Shown: positions 8,409 to 17,738 of the stretch, piece after piece | Layout of the letters: every line of letters starts with the position of its first letter | How positions within the stretch are numbered: the stretch's first letter is position 1 | Program-made: the position numbers and the translations under genes | Source: Actinomycetes bacterium | GTDB taxonomy: Bacteria; Actinomycetota; UBA4738 | NCBI GenBank assembly: GCA_021784765.1 | Contig: JAJYHN010000168.1 | Span: forward strand, 1-37,789 | DNA length: 37,789 bases | Direction of reading: 5' to 3' | The notes under the pieces: generated by a model | The model's database searches: none | What the model was told of the DNA's origin: nothing | Seen by the model: the letters and a program-made list of their open reading frames with translations, nothing else

Positions 8409-9280
8409 ACGTCGTCGCGCCCGACCTCCACCGCGAGCGGGCCGAGGCCGTCCCCATGCGGATCGCCGTCGTCCGCCGCATCGTGCAGGAGACGCCCGAC
8501 ACCGCGACCTACTGGATGAACCTGCGGCGGCGGGCCGATCGGCTTGCCTATTCGTTCGCCCCCGGGCAGTTCAACATGGTCTATGTGTTCGGCGCGGGCG
8601 AGGTGCCGATCTCGATCTCCTCCGACCCGGCGCGCCCAACCTGCCTCGCGCACACGGTGCGGGCGACCGGTCGCGTGACGAACCTGTTCCCGTCCCTGTC
8701 CCTGGGCGACGAGATCGGTGTGCGCGGGCCGTTCGGGCGCCCGTGGCCGATGCGCGAGGCGGCCGGAGGGGACCTCGTGATCGTGGCCGGGGGGCTCGGG
8801 TTCGCCCCCGTGCGGCCCGCCCTGTACGCGGCCATGCGGAACCGGGCGCACTACCGCCGGGTGATCATCATGGTCGGGGCGCGCGGCCCGCAGCACATGC
8901 TGTTCGCGCGACGGCTCGGGACCTGGACCCACACGCTGCGGGCGCGCGGCGTGGAGCCCCACCTCACGGTCGACATCGCCGACGACGCCTGGCCGTACGG
9001 CCACGGCGTGGTGACCACGCTCTTCGACCCGGCCCACCTCGATCCCCGCATGACGACGGCGTTCGTCTGCGGCCCGGAGATCATGATGCGCTTCGCCGTC
9101 CACGAACTCCTGGAGCGTGGCATGGGAACGCACCGCATCTACGTCTCGATGGAGCGGAACATGCAGTGCGCCGCGCGGATGTGCGGGCACTGCCAGCTCG
9201 GACCGGCGTTCGTCTGCGCCGACGGACCGGTCTTCCGCTACGACGAGGTCGCCGAGCTGCTCGAGGAGGAGGAGCTGTGA
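8405..9280 (+). CDS. hydG: Group 3b-type (sulf)hydrogenase gamma subunit, FAD/NAD(P)-binding, ferredoxin reductase-like
   Basis: SFAPGQFNMVYVFGAGEVPISISS; GGLGFAPVRP; CGPEIMMRFAVHELLERG; C-terminal CAARMCGHCQLGPAFVC [2Fe-2S] motif. Confidence 0.87.
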   Translation: MNVVAPDLHRERAEAVPMRIAVVRRIVQETPDTATYWMNLRRRADRLAYSFAPGQFNMVYVFGAGEVPISISSDPARPTCLAHTVRATGRVTNLFPSLSLGDEIGVRGPFGRPWPMREAAGGDLVIVAGGLGFAPVRPALYAAMRNRAHYRRVIIMVGARGPQHMLFARRLGTWTHTLRARGVEPHLTVDIADDAWPYGHGVVTTLFDPAHLDPRMTTAFVCGPEIMMRFAVHELLERGMGTHRIYVSMERNMQCAARMCGHCQLGPAFVCADGPVFRYDEVAELLEEEEL

Positions 9281-10125
9281 GTGCCGTCCAGGCCGACGCG
9301 CGCGCGGACGGGCGTGAGGCCGGAGCGCCGGCGCGGCCGCGGGTCGCGGTCTTCAAGCTCTCGTCCTGCGACGGCTGCCAGCTGCAGCTCCTCGACGCCG
9401 AGGAGGCGCTGCTCGAGCTCGCGGGGGCCGTCGACATCGTCCTCTTTCGCGAGGCGCGGGGCCGGAGCGAGCCGGGCCCCTACGACCTCGCGATCGTCGA
9501 GGGCTCGATCTCGACCCCCCGGCAGCTCGAGGAGATCAAGGAGATCCGGGCGAGCGCCCGGTTCCTGATCGCCGTCGGGGCATGCGCGCTGTCCGGTGGC
9601 ATCCAGGCGCTCCGCAACGCCGTCGAGTACGGCGACACGGTCGCCCGGGTCTACCCGACCCCCGCGTACGTGCGGGCCCTCGCGACCTCGACGCCGGTAT
9701 CCGACCACGTGCGGGTCGACCTCGAGCTTCCCGGGTGTCCCGTCGACCGCGGCCAGCTGCTCGGAGCCCTCGCCGCCCTGCTCGGCGGCCACCTTCCCCG
9801 CCGCTCGACCGCGCCCGTGTGCGCCGAGTGCAAGCGGCGGGGCTACGTGTGCGTGGTCGTGGCGAGGGGCGAGCCGTGCCTCGGCCCGGTCACGAACACC
9901 GGCTGCGGGGCCATCTGCCCCGGGATGGGGCGAGGCTGCTACGGCTGCTTCGGCCCGTCGCAGCCCCCGAACGTCGCCGCGCTGGTCCGCCGCTTCGAGG
10001 AGCTTGGGGACGCGCCCGAGCGGGCGCGCGACCGGTTCCGGCTGATCACGAGCTCCGCGCCGGCGTTCCGCGACGGGCTCGCCGCCTCCGCCGGCGAGCC
10101 CGGACGGACGGAGGTGACACCGTGA
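9277..10125 (+). CDS. hydD: Group 3b-type [NiFe] hydrogenase small (delta) subunit
   Basis: GTG start in a GTGA overlap; VFKLSSCDGCQLQLLD, GACALSGGIQALRN, ELPGCPVDRGQLL, EPCLGPVTNTGCGAICPGMGRGCYGCFGP; no Tat signal. Confidence 0.88.
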   Translation: MSAVQADARADGREAGAPARPRVAVFKLSSCDGCQLQLLDAEEALLELAGAVDIVLFREARGRSEPGPYDLAIVEGSISTPRQLEEIKEIRASARFLIAVGACALSGGIQALRNAVEYGDTVARVYPTPAYVRALATSTPVSDHVRVDLELPGCPVDRGQLLGALAALLGGHLPRRSTAPVCAECKRRGYVCVVVARGEPCLGPVTNTGCGAICPGMGRGCYGCFGPSQPPNVAALVRRFEELGDAPERARDRFRLITSSAPAFRDGLAASAGEPGRTEVTP

Positions 10126-11447
10126 CCCACACGGTCGCCCGCACGCCGAACCGGGTGGTCGAGATCCCCTCGATCGCGCGCGTCGAGGGCGAGGGCGCGT
10201 TGCACCTGAAGCTCTCGGGCTCGCGAATCCTCGACCTGCGTCTGGAGATCTACGAGCCGCCGCGGTTCTTCGAGTCCTTCCTGGTCGGGCGTCGCTACGA
10301 CGAGGTGCCCGACATCGTCCCGCGAATCTGCGGGATCTGTCCGGTCGCCTACCAGATGAGCGCCGTCCACGGCATCGAGCGGCTGTTCGAGACCGACGTG
10401 CCGGCGGGGACCCGAGAGCTCCGCCGCCTGCTGTACTGCGGCGAGTGGATCGAGAGCCACATGCTCCACGTCCACCTGCTGGCCGCGCCCGACTACCTCG
10501 GCTGCGAGAGCGCGATCACGATGGCCGCCACCGAGCGGGAAGCGCTCGAGCGCGGGCTCGCGATCAAGCGTCTCGGGAACGACCTCATGGCGGCGATCGG
10601 CGGGCGCGAGATCCACCCGGTCTCGCCACGGGTCGGCGGCTTCTCGAAGGCCCCCGCGACTCGCGAGCTCCGGTCGTTCCTGCCTCGGCTCGAGGAGGCG
10701 CTCTCCCGGACGGAGGAGGTCGCCGCGTGGGTGGCCGGGTTCGATCCGCCGGCCTTCGCGCGTCCGGCCGAGCTGGTCGGGCTGTGGCATCCGGACGAGT
10801 ACCCGATGAACGAGGGCGCGGTGCGCTCGACGCAGGGGCGCGAGTTCCCGGCCGAGCGGTTCGAGGACGTGGTCGAGGAGCTGCACGTCCCGCACTCGAA
10901 CGCACTGCACGCGCGGTTCCGGGACGGGGGAACGTTCGGCGGCGGGTCCTACGTCGTCGGTCCGCTCGCCCGCGTGAACCTGAACGCCGACACGCTGACG
11001 CCGGTCGCGCGCGCTCTCGCCACGAGGCTCGGCCTCACGGTCCCGCAGGCCGACCCCTTCTGGTCGACGGCGGCCCGCGTCGTCGAGACGGCGCTCGCGG
11101 TCGAGGAGGCGATCCGCCTGATCCGCGACTACGAGCAGCCAGCCCCGCCCGCGGCCGACGTGCGACCGCGGGCCGGACGGGCGACGTGGGTCACCGAGGC
11201 GCCCCGCGGCATCCTGTACCACCGCTACGACCTCGACGACGAGGGGATCGTCCGCGAGGCGCGGATCGTGCCGCCCACCTCCCAGAACCTGCGCCACATG
11301 GAGGACGACCTCCGGGCGTTCCTCCCAAGCGCCCTCGACCGCGACGACGACGAGCTCGGACGGCTTGCGGAGATGATCGTGCGGACCTACGACCCCTGCA
11401 TCTCGTGCGCGACCCACTTCCTCACCCTGGAGGTGCAGCGAACGTGA
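10122..11447 (+). CDS. hydA: Group 3b-type [NiFe] hydrogenase large (alpha) subunit
   Basis: GTG start in a GTGA overlap; L1 motif RICGIC, L2 motif DPCISCATH followed by FLTLEVQRT C-terminal extension; IARVEGEGAL. Confidence 0.92.
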   Translation: MTHTVARTPNRVVEIPSIARVEGEGALHLKLSGSRILDLRLEIYEPPRFFESFLVGRRYDEVPDIVPRICGICPVAYQMSAVHGIERLFETDVPAGTRELRRLLYCGEWIESHMLHVHLLAAPDYLGCESAITMAATEREALERGLAIKRLGNDLMAAIGGREIHPVSPRVGGFSKAPATRELRSFLPRLEEALSRTEEVAAWVAGFDPPAFARPAELVGLWHPDEYPMNEGAVRSTQGREFPAERFEDVVEELHVPHSNALHARFRDGGTFGGGSYVVGPLARVNLNADTLTPVARALATRLGLTVPQADPFWSTAARVVETALAVEEAIRLIRDYEQPAPPAADVRPRAGRATWVTEAPRGILYHRYDLDDEGIVREARIVPPTSQNLRHMEDDLRAFLPSALDRDDDELGRLAEMIVRTYDPCISCATHFLTLEVQRT

Positions 11448-11472
11448 GCGGGGCGCCGGCGCGGAGGGGGGG

Positions 11473-11964
11473 ATGGCGATGAGGCGGGTGCGCGTGATCG
11501 GGTGCGGGAGTCCCGACGGCGCCGACGACGCCGCCGGGCTGCTCGCCGCCCGAGCGGCCGCGAGGCGGCTGGCCGGCGTCCCCGGCATGGAGGTCGTGGA
11601 GGCCGGCCCCGCGATTCGCGTGCTCGACCTCCTGGCCGGCGTCGACGCGGTGGTCGCCGTCGACGCGGTCCGGACGCGCGGAGGCGCCCGCCCTCCGGGC
11701 CGGCTGGTGCGCGTCGACGGGGACGCGGATGTGCTCGGCCGCGCCCTCCCCGGCACGGCCTCGTCTCACGGCGTCGGCCTCGCCGACGTCGTCCGGCTCG
11801 GCGCGGCGCTGGGGTTCGCGCCGCAGGTGGTGTTCGTGGGCGTGGAGGCGGGCCGTGTCGGCGCCGGCGCCGGCCTGTCCGCCGAGGTTCGCCGGGCGCT
11901 CCCGGCCCTGGTCTCGATGGTCGAGGCAGAGGCCCTGAGCCTGTCCGAGGAGGTCCGCAGGTGA
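11473..11964 (+). CDS. Hydrogenase maturation protease (HyaD/HycI family)
   Basis: VRVIGCGSPDGADDAAGLLAARAAARRL near the N-terminus, TASSHGVGLADVVRLGAALG; directly follows the large subunit. Confidence 0.82.
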   Translation: MAMRRVRVIGCGSPDGADDAAGLLAARAAARRLAGVPGMEVVEAGPAIRVLDLLAGVDAVVAVDAVRTRGGARPPGRLVRVDGDADVLGRALPGTASSHGVGLADVVRLGAALGFAPQVVFVGVEAGRVGAGAGLSAEVRRALPALVSMVEAEALSLSEEVRR

Positions 11965-14276
11965 CCGGAGCGACCAGCAGGGAGCGGGCCGCCGCCCGGG
12001 GACGCGAGGCCGCCGCGCGCCCCAGGGCCGCCCGCCGCATGGAGGTCCACGGCGTCGTGCAGGGGGTCGGCTTCCGACCGTTCGTGTGGCGCCTGGCCCA
12101 GCGATTCGGGATCGACGGCTGGGTGCGCAACCGCAGCGGAGTCGTCGAGATCCTGGCGGAGGGTCTGCCCGATTCCCTGGCGGCCTTCTGCTCGGCCCTC
12201 GCGGAGGAGGCGCCACCGCTCGCCCACATCGAGGACGTCCACTGCGAGGAGATCGCGGTCGCGGGGCTCGCGGGCTTCGAGGTCGACACCAGCCTCGATG
12301 GGCCCGCCGGCGGCCGGCTGGTCTCCCCCGACATCGCCACGTGTCCCGTCTGTCTGCGAGAGCTGTTCGACGAGCGCGACCGCCGCTACCGCCATCCGTT
12401 CATCAACTGCATGGACTGCGGGCCGCGGTTCACGATCATCGAATCGCTGCCCTACGACCGCGAGCGCACCAGCATGCGGACCTTCCCGATGTGCGACGAG
12501 TGCGCACGCGAGTACGCCAACCCGGGCAACCGTCGGTTCCACGCGGAGCCGGTGGCGTGTCCGACGTGCGGCCCAGCCCTGACCCTGCTCGACCGCCGGG
12601 GCCGACACGTCCACGGGGACCCGATCGAGCGAGCGGCCGCGCGCCTGCGCGCCGGGGGCATCGTCGCGGTGAAGGGTCTCGGCGGGTTCCAGCTCGCGTG
12701 CGACGCCACCAACGAGTCCGCCGTCGCGGAGCTGCGCCGGCGGAAGCACCGGCCGGACAAACCGTTCGCCGTGATGGCGCCGGACCTCGCCGCCGCGCAG
12801 GCGGTGGCCGACCTCACCCCCAGCGAGGCGGCCGTGCTGTCGTCCTGGCAGGCACCGATCGTGATCGTCCGCGACCGCGGGACCCTCGCGCCCTCGGTCG
12901 CGCCCGGGCATCGCCACCAGGGCCTGATGCTGCCCTCCACGCCGCTGCACCACCTGCTGCTGCAGCAGGTCGGCGGCCCGCTGGTCATGACCAGCGGGAA
13001 CGCGGCCGAGGAGCCGATCTGCATCGACAACGACGTTGCCCGCGATCGGCTCGCCGGGATCGCCGACCTCTTCCTGCTGCACGACCGGGACATCGTGGCG
13101 CGCTACGGTGACTCGGTCGTTCGCGTGTGGCGGGGGGAGCCGGTGTTCGTGCGCCGTGCGCGGGGGGTCGCCCCATCCTCGATCGACCTGCCGGCGCGTG
13201 TGACCCCGACGCTCGGCGCGGGCGCGCTCCTCCAGGGCGCCTTCTGCCTGGCCGCCGGCGAGCGCGCGTTCCTCTCCCAGTGCCTCGGGGACCTCGACAC
13301 CGAGGAGTCGATGGGCGCGTACCACGAGGCCCTGAACCGGTACCGGACCGTGTTCGGCATCGCGCCGGAGCTCGTGGCGCACGACCTGCACCCCGACTTC
13401 CCGACGACGCGGTTCGCGGAGACGACCGGCCTGCCGACGATCGGCGTGCAGCACCACCACGCCCACGTCGCCGCCGTCATGGCCGAGCACAACCTGGAGG
13501 GACACGTCATCGGGGTCGCCTTCGACGGCTTCGGGCTCGGCGAGGACGGCACCGTGTGGGGCGGGGAGTTCTTCATCGCCGACTGGGCGAGCGCGCACCG
13601 CGCAGGGCATCTGCGACGGATCCGCCAGCCCGGCGGGGACACCGCCGTGCGCGATCCCGTCCGAATGGCGCTCGCGCACGCGGCCGACGCGGGGGTCCTC
13701 GACGCGGCCCGGCGGCTCCTCGGGAACGCGGTCGACGACGAGAAGGCCGGCGTGGTCCTCGGACAGGTCGCGACCGGGCTCGGCTCGCCGGAGACCACCT
13801 CGGCCGGACGCCTGTTCGACGCCGTGGCCGCGCTGACGGGAGTGTGGCGAGGGCTGACGAGCTACGAGGCGCAGCCGGCGATCCTCCTCGAGCAGGCGGC
13901 CGACCCCTCGGCGACCTCCGAGTACTCCTTCGACCTCGACATCGAGGAGGACCGGCTGGTCATCGACACCCGCCCGATCGTCGTGGCGGTGGTGAGGGAC
14001 CTCGTTCGCGGGCGCGCCCCCGCGGTCGTCGCGGGAAGATTCCACCGAACGATGGCCGCGGCAGTCCTCGAGGTGGTGCGCGTGCTCCGGGGCCAGACGG
14101 GATTGGAGCGGGTCTGCCTGGGCGGGGGGGTGTTCAACAACGACCTGCTGGTGTCCGACCTCGTGGCCCGCATCGAGGCCGTCGGGATGGAGGTGTACCT
14201 GCCACGCCGGGCGCCGGCCGGCGACGGAGGGATCGGCCTCGGCCAGGTTCTGGTGGCACACGCGCGGACGTCCTGA
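11961..14276 (+). CDS. hypF: Carbamoyltransferase HypF
   Basis: Acylphosphatase GVVQGVGFRPFVWRLA; zinc fingers CPVCLRELF...CMDCGPRFT and CDECAREY...CPTCGP; YrdC-like KGLGGFQLACDATN; VGVQHHHAHVAAVMAEH; GTG start in a GTGA overlap. Confidence 0.93.
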   Translation: MTGATSRERAAARGREAAARPRAARRMEVHGVVQGVGFRPFVWRLAQRFGIDGWVRNRSGVVEILAEGLPDSLAAFCSALAEEAPPLAHIEDVHCEEIAVAGLAGFEVDTSLDGPAGGRLVSPDIATCPVCLRELFDERDRRYRHPFINCMDCGPRFTIIESLPYDRERTSMRTFPMCDECAREYANPGNRRFHAEPVACPTCGPALTLLDRRGRHVHGDPIERAAARLRAGGIVAVKGLGGFQLACDATNESAVAELRRRKHRPDKPFAVMAPDLAAAQAVADLTPSEAAVLSSWQAPIVIVRDRGTLAPSVAPGHRHQGLMLPSTPLHHLLLQQVGGPLVMTSGNAAEEPICIDNDVARDRLAGIADLFLLHDRDIVARYGDSVVRVWRGEPVFVRRARGVAPSSIDLPARVTPTLGAGALLQGAFCLAAGERAFLSQCLGDLDTEESMGAYHEALNRYRTVFGIAPELVAHDLHPDFPTTRFAETTGLPTIGVQHHHAHVAAVMAEHNLEGHVIGVAFDGFGLGEDGTVWGGEFFIADWASAHRAGHLRRIRQPGGDTAVRDPVRMALAHAADAGVLDAARRLLGNAVDDEKAGVVLGQVATGLGSPETTSAGRLFDAVAALTGVWRGLTSYEAQPAILLEQAADPSATSEYSFDLDIEEDRLVIDTRPIVVAVVRDLVRGRAPAVVAGRFHRTMAAAVLEVVRVLRGQTGLERVCLGGGVFNNDLLVSDLVARIEAVGMEVYLPRRAPAGDGGIGLGQVLVAHARTS

Positions 14277-14316
14277 CCGGCGGGGTCGCGCCGCGCAGGA
14301 AAAGGAGGTGGTCGCC

Positions 14317-14820
14317 GTGACCGCCGTGGAGGAGTACCTGCAGATGCGTGGGGTCGAGTTCGAGGTGATCCCGCACGAACGGACGCTCTCGACCGTCGAG
14401 GAGGCGCGTGCGCTGGGGGTGGCCGTCGACGAGGCGCTGAAGACCCTCGTCATGGACACGTCGGCCGGCCACGTGCTGGTGGTCATCCCGGGCTCGCGCA
14501 GGGTGGACCTGCACAAGGTGCGGGATGCGCTCGGCGACCACCACGCCCGCCTCGCCAGCGAGGAGGAGCTCGGCGCCGACTTCGTCGGCTACGAGCTTGG
14601 CGCGATGCCGCCGCTCGGCTCGCTGGTCGGAGCCCGGACGTTCGTGGACCCCGAGGTGCTGACCCACGAGACCGTGGTGTTCGCTGCCGGCTCCCAGACC
14701 CGATCGCTGAAAGCCCGGACGGCGGACCTGTTCCGGGACGAGCAGATCACGGTCGCGCCGGTGGCCTCGCACCCGGGGGAGGAGACCGCGCCAGACCCGC
14801 TGGTCGACCGCTTCACCTAG
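14317..14820 (+). CDS. YbaK/prolyl-tRNA editing-domain protein
   Basis: YLQMRGVEFEVIPHERTLSTVEEARALGVAVDEALKTLVMDTSAGHVLVVIPGSRRVDLHKVRDALG; AGGAGG 9 nt upstream of the GTG at 14317. Confidence 0.8.
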   Translation: MTAVEEYLQMRGVEFEVIPHERTLSTVEEARALGVAVDEALKTLVMDTSAGHVLVVIPGSRRVDLHKVRDALGDHHARLASEEELGADFVGYELGAMPPLGSLVGARTFVDPEVLTHETVVFAAGSQTRSLKARTADLFRDEQITVAPVASHPGEETAPDPLVDRFT

Positions 14821-14855
14821 CCAGCCGCGGCGCACCGAGCTCGGCGTCGTTCCTG

Positions 14856-14861
14856 TAGGCT
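14856..14861 (+). promoter_or_regulatory. Putative -10 (TAGGCT) for pncB, possibly leaderless
   Basis: TANNNT hexamer ending 9 nt before the ATG at 14871; no obvious Shine-Dalgarno. Confidence 0.4.
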
Positions 14862-14870
14862 CGCCGGTCG

Positions 14871-16211
14871 ATGACGGCGAGCGCGAGCGGGCTGCTGACC
14901 GACCTCTACGAGCTGAACATGGCGGCGAGCTACCTCCGCCGCGGGATGCGGGGCCTCGCCACGTTCAGCCTGTTCGTGCGGAGCCTGCCACCCTCCCGCG
15001 GCTTCCTCGTCGCGGCCGGCCTCGAGCCGACGCTCGAGTTCCTGGAGGGCTTCCGCTTCGAGGAGGACGAGCTCCGGTTCCTCGGTGAGGAGCTCCGGTT
15101 CACCGACGCCGACCTCGAGGCGTTCCGGTCGGTGCGCTTCACCGGCGACGTGTGGGCCATGCCGGAGGGGACCGTCGCGTTCGCCGGCGAGCCGCTCCTC
15201 GAGATCACGGCCCCGATCGCCGAGGCCCAGCTCGTCGAGACCGTCGTCCTGAACCAGCTCACGCTGCACACGACGATCGCGTCGAAGGCGGCGCGGGTGG
15301 GGATCGCGGCAGCCGGGCGGGAGGTCGTCGACTTCGCGTTCCGCCGCACGCAGGGCGTCGAGGCGGCGATGGCCGTGGCCCGCGCGACCGCGATCGTCGG
15401 GTTCGGGGGCACCAGCAACGTCGAGGCCGCGCGGCGCTACGGGCTCCGTCCCGTGGGAACGATGGCACACTCGTACGTGCAGTCGTTCCCGACCGAGGCC
15501 GACGCCTTCCGCGCCTTCGCCGCGGACTTCCCGCACCGCACGACGTTTCTCGTCGACACCTACGACACGTCCTCGGGGGTGCGCGCCGCCATCGAGACGG
15601 TCCGCGCCCTCGGCTTGACCGACCGCCTCGGCATCCGTATCGACAGCGGCGACCTCGACGAGCTCTCTCGCGAGGCACGCCGGATCCTCGACGAGGCGGG
15701 GCTGCCCGGCGTGCGGATCTTCGCGAGCGGCGGGCTCGACGAGCACGACGTCGACGAGCTCGTGCGCGGTGGGGCACCGATCGACGCCTTCGGGGTCGGC
15801 ACCCGGGTCGGCGTCTCGGCCGACGCCCCCTTCCTCGACACCGCCTACAAGCTGGTGGAGTTCGAGGGGCGGCCGCTCATGAAGCTCTCCCCGGCGAAGG
15901 TGTCGGCGCCGGGCGCGAAGCAGGTGTTCCGCGTCCCCGGGATGTCCGACGAGGTCGTCGCGCTGCGGGACGAGCCGGTCCCGGCCGGCGCGCGGGCCCT
16001 GCTCGCGCCGGTGATGCGCGGGGGCCGGCGGGTCGCGCCGACGGAGGACATCCCCCGAGCGCGGAGGCGCTTCGAGGTCGACCTCGCCGAGCTCCCCGAG
16101 CAAGCCCGCGACGTGCGGGCCCCGCGACCGGTCCCGGTGCGCCTCTCCCTGGCCGCCGCGCGCCTCCTGGATCGGTCCCGCGCGGACATCCTGCGTCGCG
16201 TGGGCGGCTGA
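14871..16211 (+). CDS. pncB: Nicotinate phosphoribosyltransferase
   Basis: LLTDLYELNMAASYLRRGM, TSNVEAARRYGLRPVGTMAHSYVQSFPTEADAFRAFA, RIDSGDLDELSREARRILDEAG, VGTRVGVSADAPFLDTAYKLVEFEGRP. Confidence 0.93.
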   Translation: MTASASGLLTDLYELNMAASYLRRGMRGLATFSLFVRSLPPSRGFLVAAGLEPTLEFLEGFRFEEDELRFLGEELRFTDADLEAFRSVRFTGDVWAMPEGTVAFAGEPLLEITAPIAEAQLVETVVLNQLTLHTTIASKAARVGIAAAGREVVDFAFRRTQGVEAAMAVARATAIVGFGGTSNVEAARRYGLRPVGTMAHSYVQSFPTEADAFRAFAADFPHRTTFLVDTYDTSSGVRAAIETVRALGLTDRLGIRIDSGDLDELSREARRILDEAGLPGVRIFASGGLDEHDVDELVRGGAPIDAFGVGTRVGVSADAPFLDTAYKLVEFEGRPLMKLSPAKVSAPGAKQVFRVPGMSDEVVALRDEPVPAGARALLAPVMRGGRRVAPTEDIPRARRRFEVDLAELPEQARDVRAPRPVPVRLSLAAARLLDRSRADILRRVGG

Positions 16212-16239
16212 CCCCGCCTCCTTCCACCGGATCCCGACC

Positions 16240-16306
16240 GGACCACCCGGTCCCGGGGCCCGAGGGACTCCCGTCCGTGGTCACCTCCGCGACCCCGAAC
16301 TACCGT
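16240..16306 (+). promoter_or_regulatory. DosR-like box(es) plus -10 for carbamate kinase
   Basis: GGACC-ACCC-GGTCC (16240-16253) and GGGAC-TCCC-GTCCG (16264-16277), centres 24 bp apart; 23 nt spacer; TACCGT (16301-16306), identical to the -10 of the CBS-BON/hydrogenase operon. Confidence 0.5.
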
Positions 16307-16368
16307 CAAGGCGACAAGCGCGGAGGTGATTCGATGCGCGTCTCGTCCGACCCCGGCGGAGCGGGCGA

Positions 16369-17274
16369 ATGAGGATCGTGGCGGCCCTCGGCGGGAACGC
16401 CCTGCTGCGACGGGGCGAGCCCGCCGAGGCGGCCACACAGCGACGAAACGTCGACGAGGCGGTCCGCTCGCTCGCCGATCTCGCGGCCGATCACGAGCTC
16501 GTCGTCACCCACGGCAACGGGCCGCAGGTCGGGCTGCTGGCCCTCCAGGCCGAGGCCTACCGGGAGGTCGGGCCGTACCCGCTGGACGTCCTCGGGGCCG
16601 AGAGCGAGGGGATGATCGGCTACCTGATCGAGCAGCGACTGGAGAACGAGCTGCCCGGCCGGGACGTGGCCACCCTGCTCACCCAGACCCTGGTCGATCC
16701 CGAGGACCCCGCATTCCGCCGTCCGACCAAGCCGATCGGGCCGGTGTACCCCGGGCACGAGGCGCGGCGGCTCGCGGCCGAGCGGGGCTGGGTCGTCGCC
16801 CCGGACGGGGAGGGCGTGCGTCGAGTGGTCCCCTCCCCCGACCCCATCGGCATCGTGGAGCTCCGTACGATCCGTCGGCTGGTCGAGGCCGGGGTGCTGG
16901 TGATCTGCGCGGGCGGCGGGGGGATCCCCGTCGTCGTCGACGAGGAGGGCGGGCTGCGCGGCGTCGAGGCGGTGATCGACAAGGACCTCGCCGCGTCGTT
17001 GCTCGCGAGGCTCCTCGCGGCCGACCTCTTCCTGATGCTGACCGACGTCCCGGCCGTCCTCCGCGAGTGGCCCGGTCCCGCCGCGCGACCGATCCGCCGG
17101 GCCCGCCCCGCCGTGCTCCGCGCGATGGCCTTCGCCGCGGGATCCATGGGGCCGAAGGTCGAGGCGGCGTGCCGCTTCGTGGAGGCGACCGGCCGGCGGG
17201 CGGCGATCGGTGCGCTCGGCGACGTGCGGGCGATCCTCGACGGCGAGGCCGGGACCCTCGTGATCCCCGCCTGA
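16369..17274 (+). CDS. arcC: Carbamate kinase
   Basis: [98 protein letters not shown]. Confidence 0.92.
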   Translation: MRIVAALGGNALLRRGEPAEAATQRRNVDEAVRSLADLAADHELVVTHGNGPQVGLLALQAEAYREVGPYPLDVLGAESEGMIGYLIEQRLENELPGRDVATLLTQTLVDPEDPAFRRPTKPIGPVYPGHEARRLAAERGWVVAPDGEGVRRVVPSPDPIGIVELRTIRRLVEAGVLVICAGGGGIPVVVDEEGGLRGVEAVIDKDLAASLLARLLAADLFLMLTDVPAVLREWPGPAARPIRRARPAVLRAMAFAAGSMGPKVEAACRFVEATGRRAAIGALGDVRAILDGEAGTLVIPA

Positions 17275-17405
17275 TCCGAGGTCCGGCCCGACCCCGATCC
17301 GGCGGGACTTTACCGTTTGCTGCCTCCACCTTTGGCGTGGCGTGACCGATGCCTCCGTACGGTGGAGAGCGTCCGGTCCGCGGGGGTTGCGCTGGGAGGT
17401 GCGGG

Positions 17406-17738
17406 ATGAAGAAGCGGTCCGCGATCACGTTGGCGGGCGGGCTCGTCGGGGCACTGGTCTCGGGGCTCATCGGGTACTCCCTGCGCGTCGGCGCCGAGGC
17501 CTCGTCCACGGCCACGCCGGCGACGCTCCGGCAGTCCCAGCCGGGCCCCATCGTCAAGACCATCACCACCACGATCACGATCCACCGCAAGGTCAAGCCG
17601 AAGGCACCCGCCGGCGTCCGGATCGTTCCGGCGACCGTGGTCGCAGCCCACCCGGCGACCCAGCCCGTGACCCACACGGGCGCCTCGGCGACCGGCGGCG
17701 ACGACAGCGGCGAGGGTGGCAGCGGTGGCGATGACTGA
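17406..17738 (+). CDS. Small hypothetical protein with N-terminal membrane/signal segment and low-complexity tail
   Basis: MKKRSAITLAGGLVGALVSGLIGYSLRVGAEASST...PVTHTGASATGGDDSGEGGSGGDD; overlaps the next gene start. Confidence 0.65.
   Translation: MKKRSAITLAGGLVGALVSGLIGYSLRVGAEASSTATPATLRQSQPGPIVKTITTTITIHRKVKPKAPAGVRIVPATVVAAHPATQPVTHTGASATGGDDSGEGGSGGDD

Noticed and set aside
14819-14832. DosR-like box 23 nt before the pncB -10
   Set aside because: Sequence AGCCAGCCGCGGCG does not match GGGNC-N4-GNCCC.
17304-17317. GGGACTTTACCGTT upstream of the small-protein/ApbE operon as a DosR-like box
   Set aside because: Right half does not match, and neither TACCGT (17311) nor TACGGT (17358) sits 23 nt after it.
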